Shown here: positions 53,747 to 64,000 of the stretch, piece by piece
Position numbering within the stretch: the first letter of the stretch is position 1
Layout of the letters: each line of letters opens with the position of its first letter
Source of the DNA: Lamellibrachia columna
Taxonomy: Eukaryota > Annelida > Polychaeta > Sabellida > Siboglinidae
Length of the DNA stretch: 64,000 nucleotides
Assembly: GCA_963662155.1 (NCBI GenBank)
Contig: OY759268.1
Coordinates: 54,537,957 to 54,601,956, forward strand
Reading direction: 5' to 3'
The notes under the pieces: model-generated
Seen by the model: the letters and a program-made list of their open reading frames with translations, nothing else
Database searches by the model: none
Told to the model about the DNA's origin: nothing
Made by a program: the position numbers and the translations under genes

Positions 53747-54810
53747 GATCCAAGAGCCACTGCTCTGAGTGGCATGCTGTGAAACATTCATGCAGTCTGG
53801 CAGGTGTTTCGTTGACTGCAACTGCAAACCACCACCAGATCTCTACTCCCTACACTGGACTGTACATGTCAACTACAAACGACCACCAGATCTCCACTCT
53901 CTACACTGGACTGTACATGTCAACTACAAACGACCACCAGATCTCCACTCTCTACACTGGACTGTACATGTCAACTACAAACCACCACCAGATCTCCACT
54001 CTCTACACTGGACTGTACATGTCAACTACAAACCACCACCAGATCTCCACTCTCTATACTGGACTGTACATGTCAACTACAAACTACCACCAGATCTCCA
54101 CTCTCTATACTGGACTGTACATGTCAACTACAAACCACCACCAGATCTCCACTCTCTACACTGGACTGTACATGTCAACTACAAACCACCACCAGATCTC
54201 CACTCTCTATACTGGACTGTACATGTCAACTACAAACGACCACCAGATCTCCACTCTCTATACTGGACTGTACATGTCAACTACAAACGACCACCAGATC
54301 TCCACTCTCTATACTGGACTGTACATGTCAACTACAAACCACCACCAGATCTCCACTCTCTACGCTGGACTGTACATGTCAACTACAAACCACCACCAGA
54401 TCTCCACTCTCTACACTGGACTGTACATGTCAACTACAAACCACCACCAGATCTCCACTCTCTACACTAGACTGTACATGTCAACTACAAACCACCACCA
54501 GATCTCCACTCTCTACACTGGACTGTACATGTCAACTACAAACCACCACCAGATCTCAACTCTCTACACTGGACAGTACATGTCAACTACAAACCACCAC
54601 CAGATCTCAACTCTCTACGCTGGACTGTACATGTCAACTACAAACCACCACCAGATCTCCACTCTCTACACTGGACTGTACATGTCAACTACAAACCACC
54701 ACCAGATCTCCACTCTCTACACTGGACTGTACATGTCCAATTCACACAAGGAATGCTTTTTCCAGCATTCTTGTAGTTATCAAAATAAGTTACTTTTAAA
54801 GCAATCCTGA
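53747..54810 (+). pseudogene. Tyrosine-recombinase-like exon 2 with 17-residue tandem repeat
   Basis: From the acceptor 'tttgaacag' the frame reads SKSHCSEWHAVKHSCSLAGV then SLTATANHHQISTPYTGLYM; the segment MSTTNHHQISTLYTGLY then repeats about 18 times without a stop, and the frame ends NSHKECFFQHSCSYQNK and a TGA at 54,810. In the family this region reads G-W-x-x-V ... A-G-(I/V) ... T-x-x-R-H-R-x-S-T-L-Y-A-x-L ... F-x-x-H-M-G-H-S-x-x-x-N-x-x-x-Y. The repeated 17-mer is therefore the H-x-x-R active-site-like box, and the tail is the degenerate H-M-G-H-S box. Frame is preserved throughout (51-bp unit). No nucleophilic Tyr context is preserved. Confidence 0.68.
53805..54742. repeat. 51-bp coding-frame array, about 18 units
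   Basis: The unit contains 'caccaccagatctccactct' and 'ctacactggactgtacatgt'. It is 17 codons, and two plus frames are open across it. It lies wholly inside recombinase-like exon 2. Confidence 0.95.
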
Positions 54811-55085
54811 TAGCAGAATACAGTTCTTTTGAAGTTTACATGCCTTTATAACAAAGCCCCTTAACTTATTTATAAATAAAGACTTCCGTCCCTAAATTAG
54901 CACATAACAATAATATTTGTGTAATTTGTACAATGCTTTCAATTCAAGCTGATTTGAAACACCCCAGTGCCATGTCATAATGATACAAATTAATTCTGAC
55001 TAAATGTCATCACTATTACATAATGTACAAAATGTGTTATACTTATGATGAACATATAATCACGTTTTGTCTAAATGTATTCCAG
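54811..55085. repeat. Duplicated block G, copy 1
   Basis: This matches 57,665-57,949 ('cctgatagcagaatacag' onward) and leads into linker exon 4. No coding signal is seen. Confidence 0.8.
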
Positions 55086-55139
55086 GCATCCATACACCAG
55101 TTGCATCAACCTCCGGTTTGGGAAACTGCGGAAAACCAG
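55086..55139 (+). pseudogene. Linker exon 4 (block F, copy 2), donor lost
   Basis: It reads IHTPVASTSGLGNCGKPA and runs into 'tatataagcttatatagc' where the other copies have the donor. The acceptor 'attccag' is intact. Confidence 0.55.
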
Positions 55140-55445
55140 CTTATATAAGCTTATATAGCTTATATAACTGCATAATAATAAAATTATTATTAAAATGAAA
55201 TGTTTATATTTCTAGATCAATTAATCAGCTCTTTCTAGTGAATAATGATATGATCTAGGAACGACTCGCCTTGTGATCACAATACAATGTTTTATTCATA
55301 GTAACATTTTAAATGTTGTGATTTTAAGAATATTGTCTATGTTTCAGATGTTGAGTTATATGAAATGTGTTAAAAAACACACTGATCATATCAATACCAT
55401 CATAATTACAGCTGCTTCTTTTATTTATTGTTGTCTATTTTGCAG

Positions 55446-55601
55446 CTGTGGCCGACAACAGCAGCAGTGAGGACGATGTGTCACCCCCGAGAGAGAGAGG
55501 TCATGTGTCACCCCCGAGAGAGAGGATGTGCCACCCCCGAGAGAGAGAGGATGTGTCACCCCCGAGAGAGAGAGGATGTGCGACCCCCAAGAGAGAGAGG
55601 T
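55446..55601 (+). CDS. Linker exon 5 (block F, copy 2), short repeat version
   Basis: It reads AVADNSSSEDDVSPPRERGH from 'attttgcag' and then about 5 ~25-bp units, with a possible donor before 'gtgacgtgcc' (55,602). This is the least expanded of the three copies and shows the exon origin of the repeat. The following 180 bp to 55,787 hold nothing recognisable. Confidence 0.55.
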
Positions 55602-55787
55602 GACGTGCCATTATGATTTTCTTTGACTGTATTTGGAGTGTCATTAATTTTATGTCCAAGACATTTCTTTGCAAATTCATGTTTGGTTGTAAAAATATAC
55701 ATTTCATTTTGTTACATTAGTTGTCATAAGTCATAGTTAGGAGTTATTCTTCAGTTTTGTAAATGAACTGACAAATTATTGGGTAAA

Positions 55788-57290
55788 TAACACTTGCCCA
55801 ATTACCATAAATATAACAAGAAGCAAATAATTACATGCATAATTACAACTTAACTATTTATGTTTCAGTATGAATAATGAAATATTAGTGTTTAGACTAG
55901 ATAGTCACTGTAGCGTAGTTCAAGGATAACATGTAAAGACCAGCATAAACAAAACAATATTTTTTGTGGCTACAATAAATCAATATTTATACAGCCAAGC
56001 TGTTATATTTATACTACATAGCTAACCAAAATGTTAGCAGTGTATTTTTTTAAACGAACGTTTCTACAACATATTAAAGAGCTGTGAAGAGAGTTCCATA
56101 GTATTACACCTTTAACTGAAATACACATTCTCTTTAAATTGGTACGAGCATAATTTTTTTTAAAGTGGGACTTTGCCTTTGTCTTTGCCTTGTACATAAT
56201 AAGTGCAGTCCATATTTCCACAATATCTTGTACTTTCAGGATACGTAACTCGGAGAATAGACAAGAAGTGTGGTCTAACCTCTTAGCTCTACCAATTAAA
56301 CGCACAACCTTTTTTGGTAACAATACTAAGCAATTTAGATTAGTAGCATATGTATTGCCCCATACTTCGATGCAGTACATGATGTATGGCAGAAAGAGAG
56401 AATTGTATAAAATAAGCATTCCACATTTGTCAATGACAAAGCTGGCTCTATACATTATGGCACAACTCTTAGATAGTTTAGATTTTATCATAGAAATGTG
56501 TTTTTTCCACGTTAATTTATTATCAATCAAAACACCTAAAAATTTTGTGAATTCAACCTTACTAATTTCTTCCTTACTTATATGTATATAGATGTGTGTC
56601 TTTAAAATACGATTACCAAAAAACATTAATTTGTCTTTGATATATTGAGAGAAAGCCTGTTTACTGCAAACCATACACGTAACTTTTCTAATTTAATATT
56701 TGTCAACCGGACAAGATCAGCTATATCACGATTACTGTAGAACATGTTGGTATCATCTGCAAATAAGTAAACTTAAAATTTTTTTAAACATTACAAATAT
56801 CATTTATGTACAGAATAAACAACTAAAACAGATCCTTGTGGCACACCACAATATATTTTGAGTACTTCTCAGTCACAATTTTCATGGTGAACAAATTGAC
56901 TTCTGTTTTCCAAGTAACTCATAATCCATTTATCTGCAACACTATGAATGCCATAAAAGTATATTTTTTGCCAATATATTATGGTTGACGGTATATGCCA
57001 ATGGCATATTTATTATTATAAAGAGAAGCAGTAATTTCTTCAACCAATTCTATTAATGCATGTGATGTTGATATATTTGATCTAAATCCATACTGACTAG
57101 GGCTGAGAATGCTATATTTAAATAGAAAACTATCTAACCTATCATTGTATAATTTCTCCAGGATTTTCGAGAATTGGGGCAACAAAGAAATAGGTCTGTA
57201 ATTTGTAAACACACCTTTCTCACCAGACTTAAAAATAGGAATAACTTTAGCTATTTTCATTTGATTTGGAAATATTCCAGTGTTAATAGA
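55788..57290 (-). mobile_element. LINE-D copy 1 (5'-truncated)
   Basis: This minus-strand non-LTR element is nearly identical to 58,998-60,570. It contains the RT C-terminal half, and its 5' end is cut at about 57,290, where it adjoins the 51-bp array relic. RT landmarks on the minus strand: NYRPISLLPQFSKILEK (about 57,190), SPSQYGFRSN, GVPQGS (about 56,840), LFADDTNMF (about 56,755), GVLIDNKLTWKKHI and the thumb LVLLPKKVVRLIGRAKR. Several frameshifts mean no functional RT. Confidence 0.88.
56009..56674 (-). pseudogene. LINE-D copy 1 RT C-terminal frame
   Basis: The 221-codon frame reads MVCSKQAFSQYIKDKLMFFG, KVEFTKFLGVLIDNKLTWKK, IMYCIEVWGNTYATNLN, VVRLIGRAKRLDHTS and ends with LWNSLHSSLICCRNVRLKKY, the usual RT thumb and C-terminal region of jockey/CR1-group LINEs. 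It extends further 3' than copy 2, which has a ~70-bp insertion. Confidence 0.85.
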
Positions 57291-57418
57291 AACTCCTATG
57301 CTCGATGTTGTCAATCTCTCTATCCACTTCAAGTCCACCACCTCTCCTATGCTCCATGTTGTCAATCTCTCTATGCACTTCAAGTCCACCACCTCTCCTA
57401 TGCTCGATGTTGTCAATC
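57291..57418. repeat. Relic of the 51-bp array (2.5 units)
   Basis: This is the same unit as 5,233-8,012 followed by the same right flank ('caatccatctcattt', then 'tggccgtacttagtcagc' shared with 8,050). It is either a collapsed array or an ancestral short state. LINE-D copy 1 abuts its left side. Confidence 0.93.
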
Positions 57419-57949
57419 CATCTCATTTGTTCTACCTCTGGTCTTCTTGTTCCAATGGCCGTACTTAGTCAGCTTTCTTCCCTCAATGAAACAACTGACC
57501 TTTCTTAACCCCTACTTTATTTTTATTTGGAAATAAACAATCGAAAAATGTATAGCCTGACTCTGTATAAAAAGTATGACAGACACAAATTAGTGTCTGC
57601 ATTGACCACCTCTCTGTATTGACCACCTCTCTGTATTGACCACCTCTCTGTATTGACAACCTCTCAGTCCTGATAGCAGAATACAGGTATTTTGAAGTTT
57701 ACATGCCTTTATAACAAAACCACTTAACTTATTTATAAATAAAGACTTCCGTCCCTAAATTAGCACATCACAATAGTATTTGTATAATTTGTACAATGCT
57801 TTTATTTCAAAGAAAGAAACAAACATCCCAGCTCCATGTCATAATGATACAAATTAATTCTGACTAAATGTCATCACTATTACATAATGTACAAAATGTG
57901 TTATACTTATGATGAACAAATAATCACGTTTCATCTAAATGTATCCCAG
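57419..57949. repeat. Duplicated flanks H and G
   Basis: Bases 57,419-57,655 match 8,013-8,235, including four 17-bp 'attgaccacctctctgt' units. Bases 57,665-57,949 match 54,811-55,085. No genes. Confidence 0.85.
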
Positions 57950-58009
57950 GCGCCCATACACCAGTTGCATCAACATCCAGTTTGGGAAACTGCGGAAAAC
58001 CAACATTTG
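57950..58009 (+). CDS. Linker exon 4 (block F, copy 3)
   Basis: 60 nt with both splice sites ('atcccag' and TTTG|gtatgt), reading AHTPVASTSSLGNCGKPTF in phase 1-1. It is followed in phase by the exon at 58,345. Confidence 0.5.
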
Positions 58010-58344
58010 GTATGTGTGTGCGTGAGCTATTCAAGTTAGATATTATAATAATAATTATGTATTAGCTTATGTAATTGCTGAATAATTAAATTATTATTAA
58101 AATGAAATGTTTATATTTCTAGATCAATTAATCAGCTCTTTCTAGTGAATAATAATATGATCTAGGAATTACTCGCCTTGTACAATACAGTGTTTTATTC
58201 ATAGTAACATTTTAATTGTTGTGATTTTAAGAATATTGTCTATGTTTCAGATGTTGAGTTATATGAAATGTGTTAAAAACACACTGATCATATCAACAGC
58301 ATCATAAATACAGCTGCTTCTTTTATTTATTGTCTATTTTGCAG

Positions 58345-58875
<531 letters not shown>

Positions 58876-59434
58876 GTGACGTGCCATTATATCAGATCTT
58901 TATTTCAACTACAACAACACAACACAAAAAATAGGCAAGCATAAAATATAAACGACAGTGTTGATGTTGAAAAGGGCAAGAAGAAGTGTGTCACTTATAA
59001 CACTTGCCCAATTACCATAAATATAACAAGAAGCAAATAATTACAGTATGCAACATGCATAATTACAACTTAACTATTTATATTTCAGTATGAATAATGA
59101 AATATTAGTGTTTAGACTAGATAGTCACTGTAGCGTAGTTCAAGGATAACATGTAAAGACCAGCATAAACAAAACAATATTTTTTGTGGCTACAATAAAT
59201 CAATATTTATACAGCCAAGCTGTTATATTTATACTACATAGCTAACCAAAATGTTAGCAGTGTATTTTTTTAAACGAACGTTTCTACAACATACTAAAGA
59301 GCTGTGAAGAGAGTTCCATAGTATTACACCTTTAACTGAAATACACATTCTCTTTAAATTGGTACGAGCATAATTTTTTTTAAAGTGGGACTTTGTCTGG
59401 TTATATAGACTGACTTGTACAATGTAAACAACTT

Positions 59435-60640
59435 TTATATATTCACTGGTAGCAAATTGTTATTTGCCTTGTACATAATAAGTGCAGTCCATATTTCCAC
59501 AATATCTTGTACTTTCAGGATACGTAACTCGGAGAATAGACAAGAAGTGTGGTCTAACCTCTTAGCTCTACCAATTAAACGCACAACCTTTTTTGGTAAC
59601 AATACTAAGCAATTTAGATTAGTAGCATATGTATTGCCCCATACTTCGATGCAGTACATGATGTATGGCAGAAAGAGAGAATTGTATAAAATAAGCATTC
59701 CACATTTGTCAATGACAAAGCTGGCTCTATACATTATGGCACAACTCTTAGATAGTTTAGATTTTATCATAGAAATGTGTTTTTTCCACGTTAATTTATT
59801 ATCAATCAAAACACCTAAAAATTTTGTGAATTCAACCTTACTAATTTCTTCCTTACTTATATGTATAGAGACGTGTGTCTTTAAAATACGATTACCAAAA
59901 AACATTAATTTGTCTTTGATATATTGAGAGAAAGCCTGTTTACTGCAAACCATACACGTAACTTTTTTAATTTAATATTTGTCAACCGGACAAGATCAGC
60001 TATATCACGATTACTGTAGAACATGTTGGTATCATCTGCAAATAAGTAAACTTAACTTTTTTTTAAACATTACAAATATCATTTATGTACAGAATAAACA
60101 ACTAAAACAGATCCTTGTGGCACACCACAATATATTTTGAGTACTTCTCAGTCACAATTTTCATGGTGAACAAATTGACTTCTGTTTTCCAAGTAACTCA
60201 TAATCCATTTATCTGCAACACCATGAAAGCCATAAAAGTATATTTTTTGCCAATATATTATGGTTGACGGTATATGCCAATGGCATATTTATTATTATAA
60301 AGAGAAGCAGTAATTTCTTCAACCAATTCTATTAATGCATGTGATGTTGATATGTTTGATCTAAATCAATACTGACTAGGGCTGAGTATGCTATATTTAA
60401 ATAGAAAACTATCTAACCTATCATTGTATAATTTCTCCAGGATTTTCGAGAATTGGGGCAACAAAGAAATAGGTCTGTAATTTGTAAACACACCTTTCTC
60501 ACCAGACTTAAAAATAGGAATAACTTTAGCTATTTTCATTTGATTTGGAAATAGTCCAGTGTTAAAAGAAACATTACATATGTACTTCAAAGGTTTTACA
60601 ACATGAGCAGTAATGTTCTTAACCATGCTCATGTTAAATC
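59435..60640 (-). pseudogene. LINE-D copy 2 reverse transcriptase
   Basis: From the 5' side on the minus strand: FNTGLFPNQMKIAKVIPIFK, NYRPISLLPQFSKILEK, SPSQY (the next codon region frameshifted), a readable GVPQGSV at about 60,125, LFADDTNMFYSNRDIADL at about 60,040, then the intact 172-codon frame MVCSKQAF ... MYKANNNLLPVN. Catalytic motif text is preserved, but indels near 60,360 and 60,080 break the frame. Confidence 0.87.
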
Positions 60641-61047
60641 ATTACAATCTGTTGACATTTTGCTCTTAAAATGTTGAACAGTTCTAATAATGTCTTGGTC
60701 TTAGGAACAGGACTTAGAAACATACTTTTATGAAGTTATTTTCCCAAATAATCAAAAACAGATACATCCTTTTTAGGTAGAGTAATTTGTTTTGCAAGAT
60801 TGGGTCCAACATTTGTAAAAGAATTATTAAATCCATTTGCAATGTCCTGCTTATCACATATCTCTTTATCATTGCCCATGAAATAGGCAGGATAAGTTGG
60901 AGGATTGAATTGTTTGTTGATTACTGTGTTTAAAATTTTCCAGATTCCCTTTACATTGTTTTTTTGTTTTCTGCAACATTTTCCTGTACTATGCTTTTTC
61001 GGCGAAGCTTAATATAAACATCAATTTGTTTTTGTAGGATTTGTATT

Positions 61048-62191
61048 TTAATTCAGCTTCATGTGAACAGGATATGACAAATGCTTTGTAAAGCTTCTTT
61101 TTTTGGCACAAACACGTTTTAAACCTTTGTTACACCAAGGTTTTTTATAAATGTTACTTTTTCGTGAAATTCTTTTTATAGGGCAATGTTTGTTAAACAA
61201 ACCCATCAATTTGTTTAAGAATAAATCATATTCCTGATTTACATCATATAAGTTTAAAATATCATCCCATGATTGTAAGCTTAGTTCTTGTGTAAGTAAA
61301 GTTATGGTGTCTTTATTTATTACTCTAGTGTACGGAGTATCCATTTTAGTATTTCTCCTTATTTGAAACTCACATAGTGCAAAGATTGGCAGGTGGTCAC
61401 TGATATCATTAAACAGAATACCACAGGTGATATTGTGCTGCAATTCATTTGTGAATATGTTGTCTATTAGGGTGGCTGAAATGTCTGTAATTCTGGTTGG
61501 TTTATCAATTAGAGGGTAAAGACCTAGGCTATACATCAAATCAAGACAGTGTTTAGCATTGCTGTGGTGTTCATGCTTTAACAAATCAATATTCAGGTCC
61601 CCACACAGAAATATTGTTTTGAGAGCTTTTACATCACTTAAAATGTGTTGTATTTTTTCACAAAATATATCTAAATTTGAACCAACCAGGGGTTCTGTAA
61701 ATACAGTTGATAATAACATTAGTGTGATTCTTTATGGCTAGTTCTACAGTAATACATTAAAAAATGTTTTCAACTTTCATGGTTTTTGTTTCAAGCAGTC
61801 TGCGTGTTAGTTCGTTGCGTATATATAATGCAACACCACCACCCTTACGGGTTTCTCTAGTTACATGATAAGCACTGTAGTCAGTCAGATTCAAATCATC
61901 TATGACATCCAGTTCAGCCCATGTTTCAGATACAGTGATGATATAACATTTCAGATGTAATTCTTGTAGAGAGTCATTAATTTTCTGTAAGTTTGCCTTA
62001 AGACTTCTGGCATTAAAGTGAATGAATGATAAGCCATTAAGCTTACACATTTTATCATTGAATTCTGAATCAGTGTAATTATCACATTTTGATGTTGAAT
62101 TATTGTAGAAGTTGGTAGCTGGATCAATATCATTTTTAAAGTTGAAACTATTATAATCAGAATAGTTGGAAAAGCTAAATTCTGGGAACAT
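61048..62191 (-). pseudogene. LINE-D copy 2 endonuclease and EN-RT linker
   Basis: The minus strand reads LSFIHFNARSLKANLQKIND (motif I), VSETWAELDVI, HVTRETRKGGGVALYI, then after a break near 61,740 IFLCGDLNIDLLKHEH, DKPTRITDISATLIDNI, DISDHLPIFALCE, and the linker KHCPIKRISRKSNIYKKPWC. All catalytic motifs of an APE endonuclease are present in order. One frameshift separates the halves. The Y-K-K-P-W linker is at the position where LINE1 carries its 54-bp array. Confidence 0.88.
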
Positions 62192-62220
62192 ATATCAACT
62201 AATTTATAAATTTTATAATC

Positions 62221-62859
62221 TTGTTCAATTGGTGAGTTTAACAAAAATAAGTTCATCATTGCTCATATCTTCAAATGGGAAAACTTCACAGCAGGTTGGA
62301 AAGCGGTAAATACATTTTTTCTGCACATTAACATAAACTTGTAGACTCAGGTAGACTCACATAGTCCACATTTTACAAAAGGATTACTCTCACAAACTAG
62401 ACACGAGTCTATTTTTACCAGGTTTTTAGTCATTTCAGAGGTTTATGCAACAACTGTTGCTGATAAATAGATAATCTAAATATAAAACAAATGTGATAGT
62501 TATGTAGCATATAACAAAATAACACACAACCCACACACCATACCACGAGTGTGTCCACAATAATAACATAGCTAGAAAGAAGTATGCAGCGTCCAGTACT
62601 AGAACAATGTTTACACAATAACAACAACATTGTCAGTGTTCACTCAACTCAAGGACAGGTATAACCCCCTAAATATTATTTTTTTTTACATGAAATTTTT
62701 TTTTTCTTCACCATAATGACACATATAGTTATCATTCTATGCACACTGTTAAATTAACATCGAAATGAAACTTATAAATAATAATAAATGTGCAATTTAG
62801 TAACCACAATAATAATCTAAACTATGTAATAATGACTTAAAAACTATGTAATAATGACT
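62221..62859. other. No feature seen
   Basis: AT-rich interval between LINE-D and the final LINE fragment. It may include LINE-D 5' UTR. A 21-bp direct repeat ('aaactatgtaataatgactt') occurs at 62,819-62,862. Confidence 0.4.
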
Positions 62860-64000
62860 TCAAAAACTTCTGGAAGGACATAAAACACATGAATAATGCC
62901 AGGTTACCAAATCCTAGCAATGTTGGTGGTGCTTCTGGTGTGGAAAATGTAAAGAATATGTGGCTTCATCACTACTAGTCCCTACTGAACTCTATACCTG
63001 GCTCTCCAGCCAACATCAAGAATATCAATGAATACTGTAGCAATGTAAGTTTAATGTTCAAATGATTGTTAATGTTAAGGAAATTCAAGATATAATACAT
63101 GCAATGCATGTAGGCAAAGCCCCGGGTTATGATAGTGTAAGTAATGAACATTATAAATATGCGAATGAAAAACTTCACGTTCTCATGTCACTTTTATATA
63201 GCAGCATGTTAATTCACGGTTTTTTACCGGATGCTATGATAATTACAATCATAGCCCCCATAATTAAAAATAAGGCTGGTGACCTGTCTGATAACAACTA
63301 CCGACCCATTGCTCTAGCCACAATTGCTAGTAAATTATTTGAATCCTTGATATTATCCAGGGTCTCTACTTTTTTATCTACATGTGTAAACCAATTTGGA
63401 TTTAAAAAGCATCACTCAACTGAAATGCTCATATTTTTATTAAAAGAACTTTTTCGACACTACATAGCGAATGGCTCATCTATGTATGTTACTATGCTGG
63501 ATGCCTCTAAGGCCTTTGACAAAGTCAATCATAGTAAACTAATTGACCGGGGATGTCCTTCTTTTATTGTCCCCATTTTTTATTACTGGTACAGAACCCA
63601 GAAATTCATTGTCGGATGGTGTTGTAGCTTCTCAGAATTTTTTACCGTTTCAAACGGTGTTAAGCAGGGCGGAACCCTCTCTCCACATCATTTTTAACGT
63701 TTACATGGATGACTTAAGTATAAATTTGAATAAATTACAAATTGGCTATCTTTATGCAGGAACCATAATGAATCATATGATGTATGCCGATGACCTTTGT
63801 GTTTTTTCACCTAGTGTTGCTGGGTTGAGAAAACTCACCGATTGTTGTGCCTAGTACGGCAATATGTTTGATATAACATACAACGCCAACAAATCTTTCT
63901 GTATGGTTATTGATAACAAACCTAAGGACAAGAAAAATATTAATCCTGTTGTTATCAATAACCATACACTACCTTACACTGAAATTTAAATACCTTGGCC
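62860..64000 (+). pseudogene. LINE-R reverse transcriptase, runs off window end
   Basis: Plus-strand frames read NDFKNFWKDIKHMNNARLPN, SIPGSPANIKNINEYCS, then IQDIIHAMHVGKAPGYDSVS, NYRPIALATIASKLFESLI, NQFGFKKHHSTEMLIF, VTMLDASKAFDKVNHSKLI, VSNGVKQGGTLSP; after a +1 shift near 63,690 FNVYMDDLSINLNKLQIGY and NHMMYADDLCVFSPS. These are consecutive RT motifs of a LINE distinct from LINE1, LINE2 and LINE-D. It is 5'-truncated (no endonuclease) and has stops (62,970, 63,852) plus the frameshift. The 3' part lies beyond the window. Confidence 0.88.

Larger units (their letters stand above)
58998..62220 (-). mobile_element. LINE-D copy 2 (longer copy)
   Basis: This minus-strand element has an APE endonuclease (61,048-62,191) and RT (59,435-60,640). 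The 3' end is at about 58,998 ('ataacacttgcccaattacc', shared with copy 1). It contains several frameshifts. No ORF1 is recognised; 62,220-62,860 shows no gene. Confidence 0.88.

Overview
This is animal nuclear DNA, most likely from a marine or other aquatic invertebrate; I cannot place it lower. The evidence is AT-rich sequence with short exons bounded by GT/AG splice signals, LINE retrotransposons with APE-type endonuclease and reverse transcriptase (RT), a TTAA-inserting DNA transposon, tRNA-like repeats and very many minisatellites. There is no operon structure, Shine-Dalgarno signal or CRISPR array. I see only one long intact coding region, a LINE ORF2 at 14,798-17,512. Nearly all other long open frames are tandem repeats whose unit lacks stop codons.

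The window is a mosaic of duplicated blocks carrying relics of at least two host-type genes. The first is a glycyl-tRNA synthetase (GARS1) C-terminal region scattered as exons at 4,098, 5,051, 35,477, 36,205, 36,810, 38,348, 38,503 and 39,317. Splice phases still agree between consecutive exons, but there are stops, frameshifts and a lost motif-3 arginine. The second looks like a gene of the invertebrate tyrosine-recombinase-like (Crypton-derived) family. It has Ser/Asp-rich linker exons and a C-terminal exon at 9,129-13,042, duplicated linker exons at 47,175-48,825, and a recombinase-like part at 53,245-54,810 with further linker exons at 55,086, 55,446, 57,950 and 58,345. Other repeated exons are a furin-like Cys-rich exon (2,173 and 33,606) and an unidentified pair with a C-x-W-P-P motif (967/1,736, 25,339/26,258, 33,169).

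Layout: 1-4,300 duplicated exons and GARS1 exon B; 5,051-8,012 GARS1 exon C and a 2.8-kb 51-bp array; 8,150-13,050 linker-exon gene; 13,200-24,470 a minus-strand LINE (LINE1-A) with a 54-bp array in ORF2, a 3.6-kb 23-bp array in ORF1 and a nested plus-strand LINE2; 24,500-26,500 duplicate of 560-1,985; 27,330-31,045 a second LINE1 (LINE1-B); 31,370-32,070 RT and tRNA-like fragments; 32,350-35,820 duplicate of 300-4,200 plus 8,147-8,345; 35,940-39,430 GARS1 exons and an 11-bp array; 40,231-43,695 a 43-bp array; 44,075-49,550 duplicate of 8,360-10,960 interrupted by a 2,284-bp TTAA transposon; 49,701-53,205 three abutting arrays (23, 75 and 29 bp); 53,245-54,810 recombinase-like exons with a 51-bp array; 55,788-62,200 two copies of a third LINE (LINE-D); 62,860-64,000 a fourth LINE RT running off the end.

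The unifying theme is that several minisatellites are built from coding sequence: a LINE ORF2 linker, a LINE ORF1, a recombinase active-site segment, a GARS1 exon edge and two Ser/Asp-rich exons. In several cases a paralogous copy shows a different stage of expansion. Host-type exons are probably mostly non-functional here, but no transcript or conservation data are available to me.
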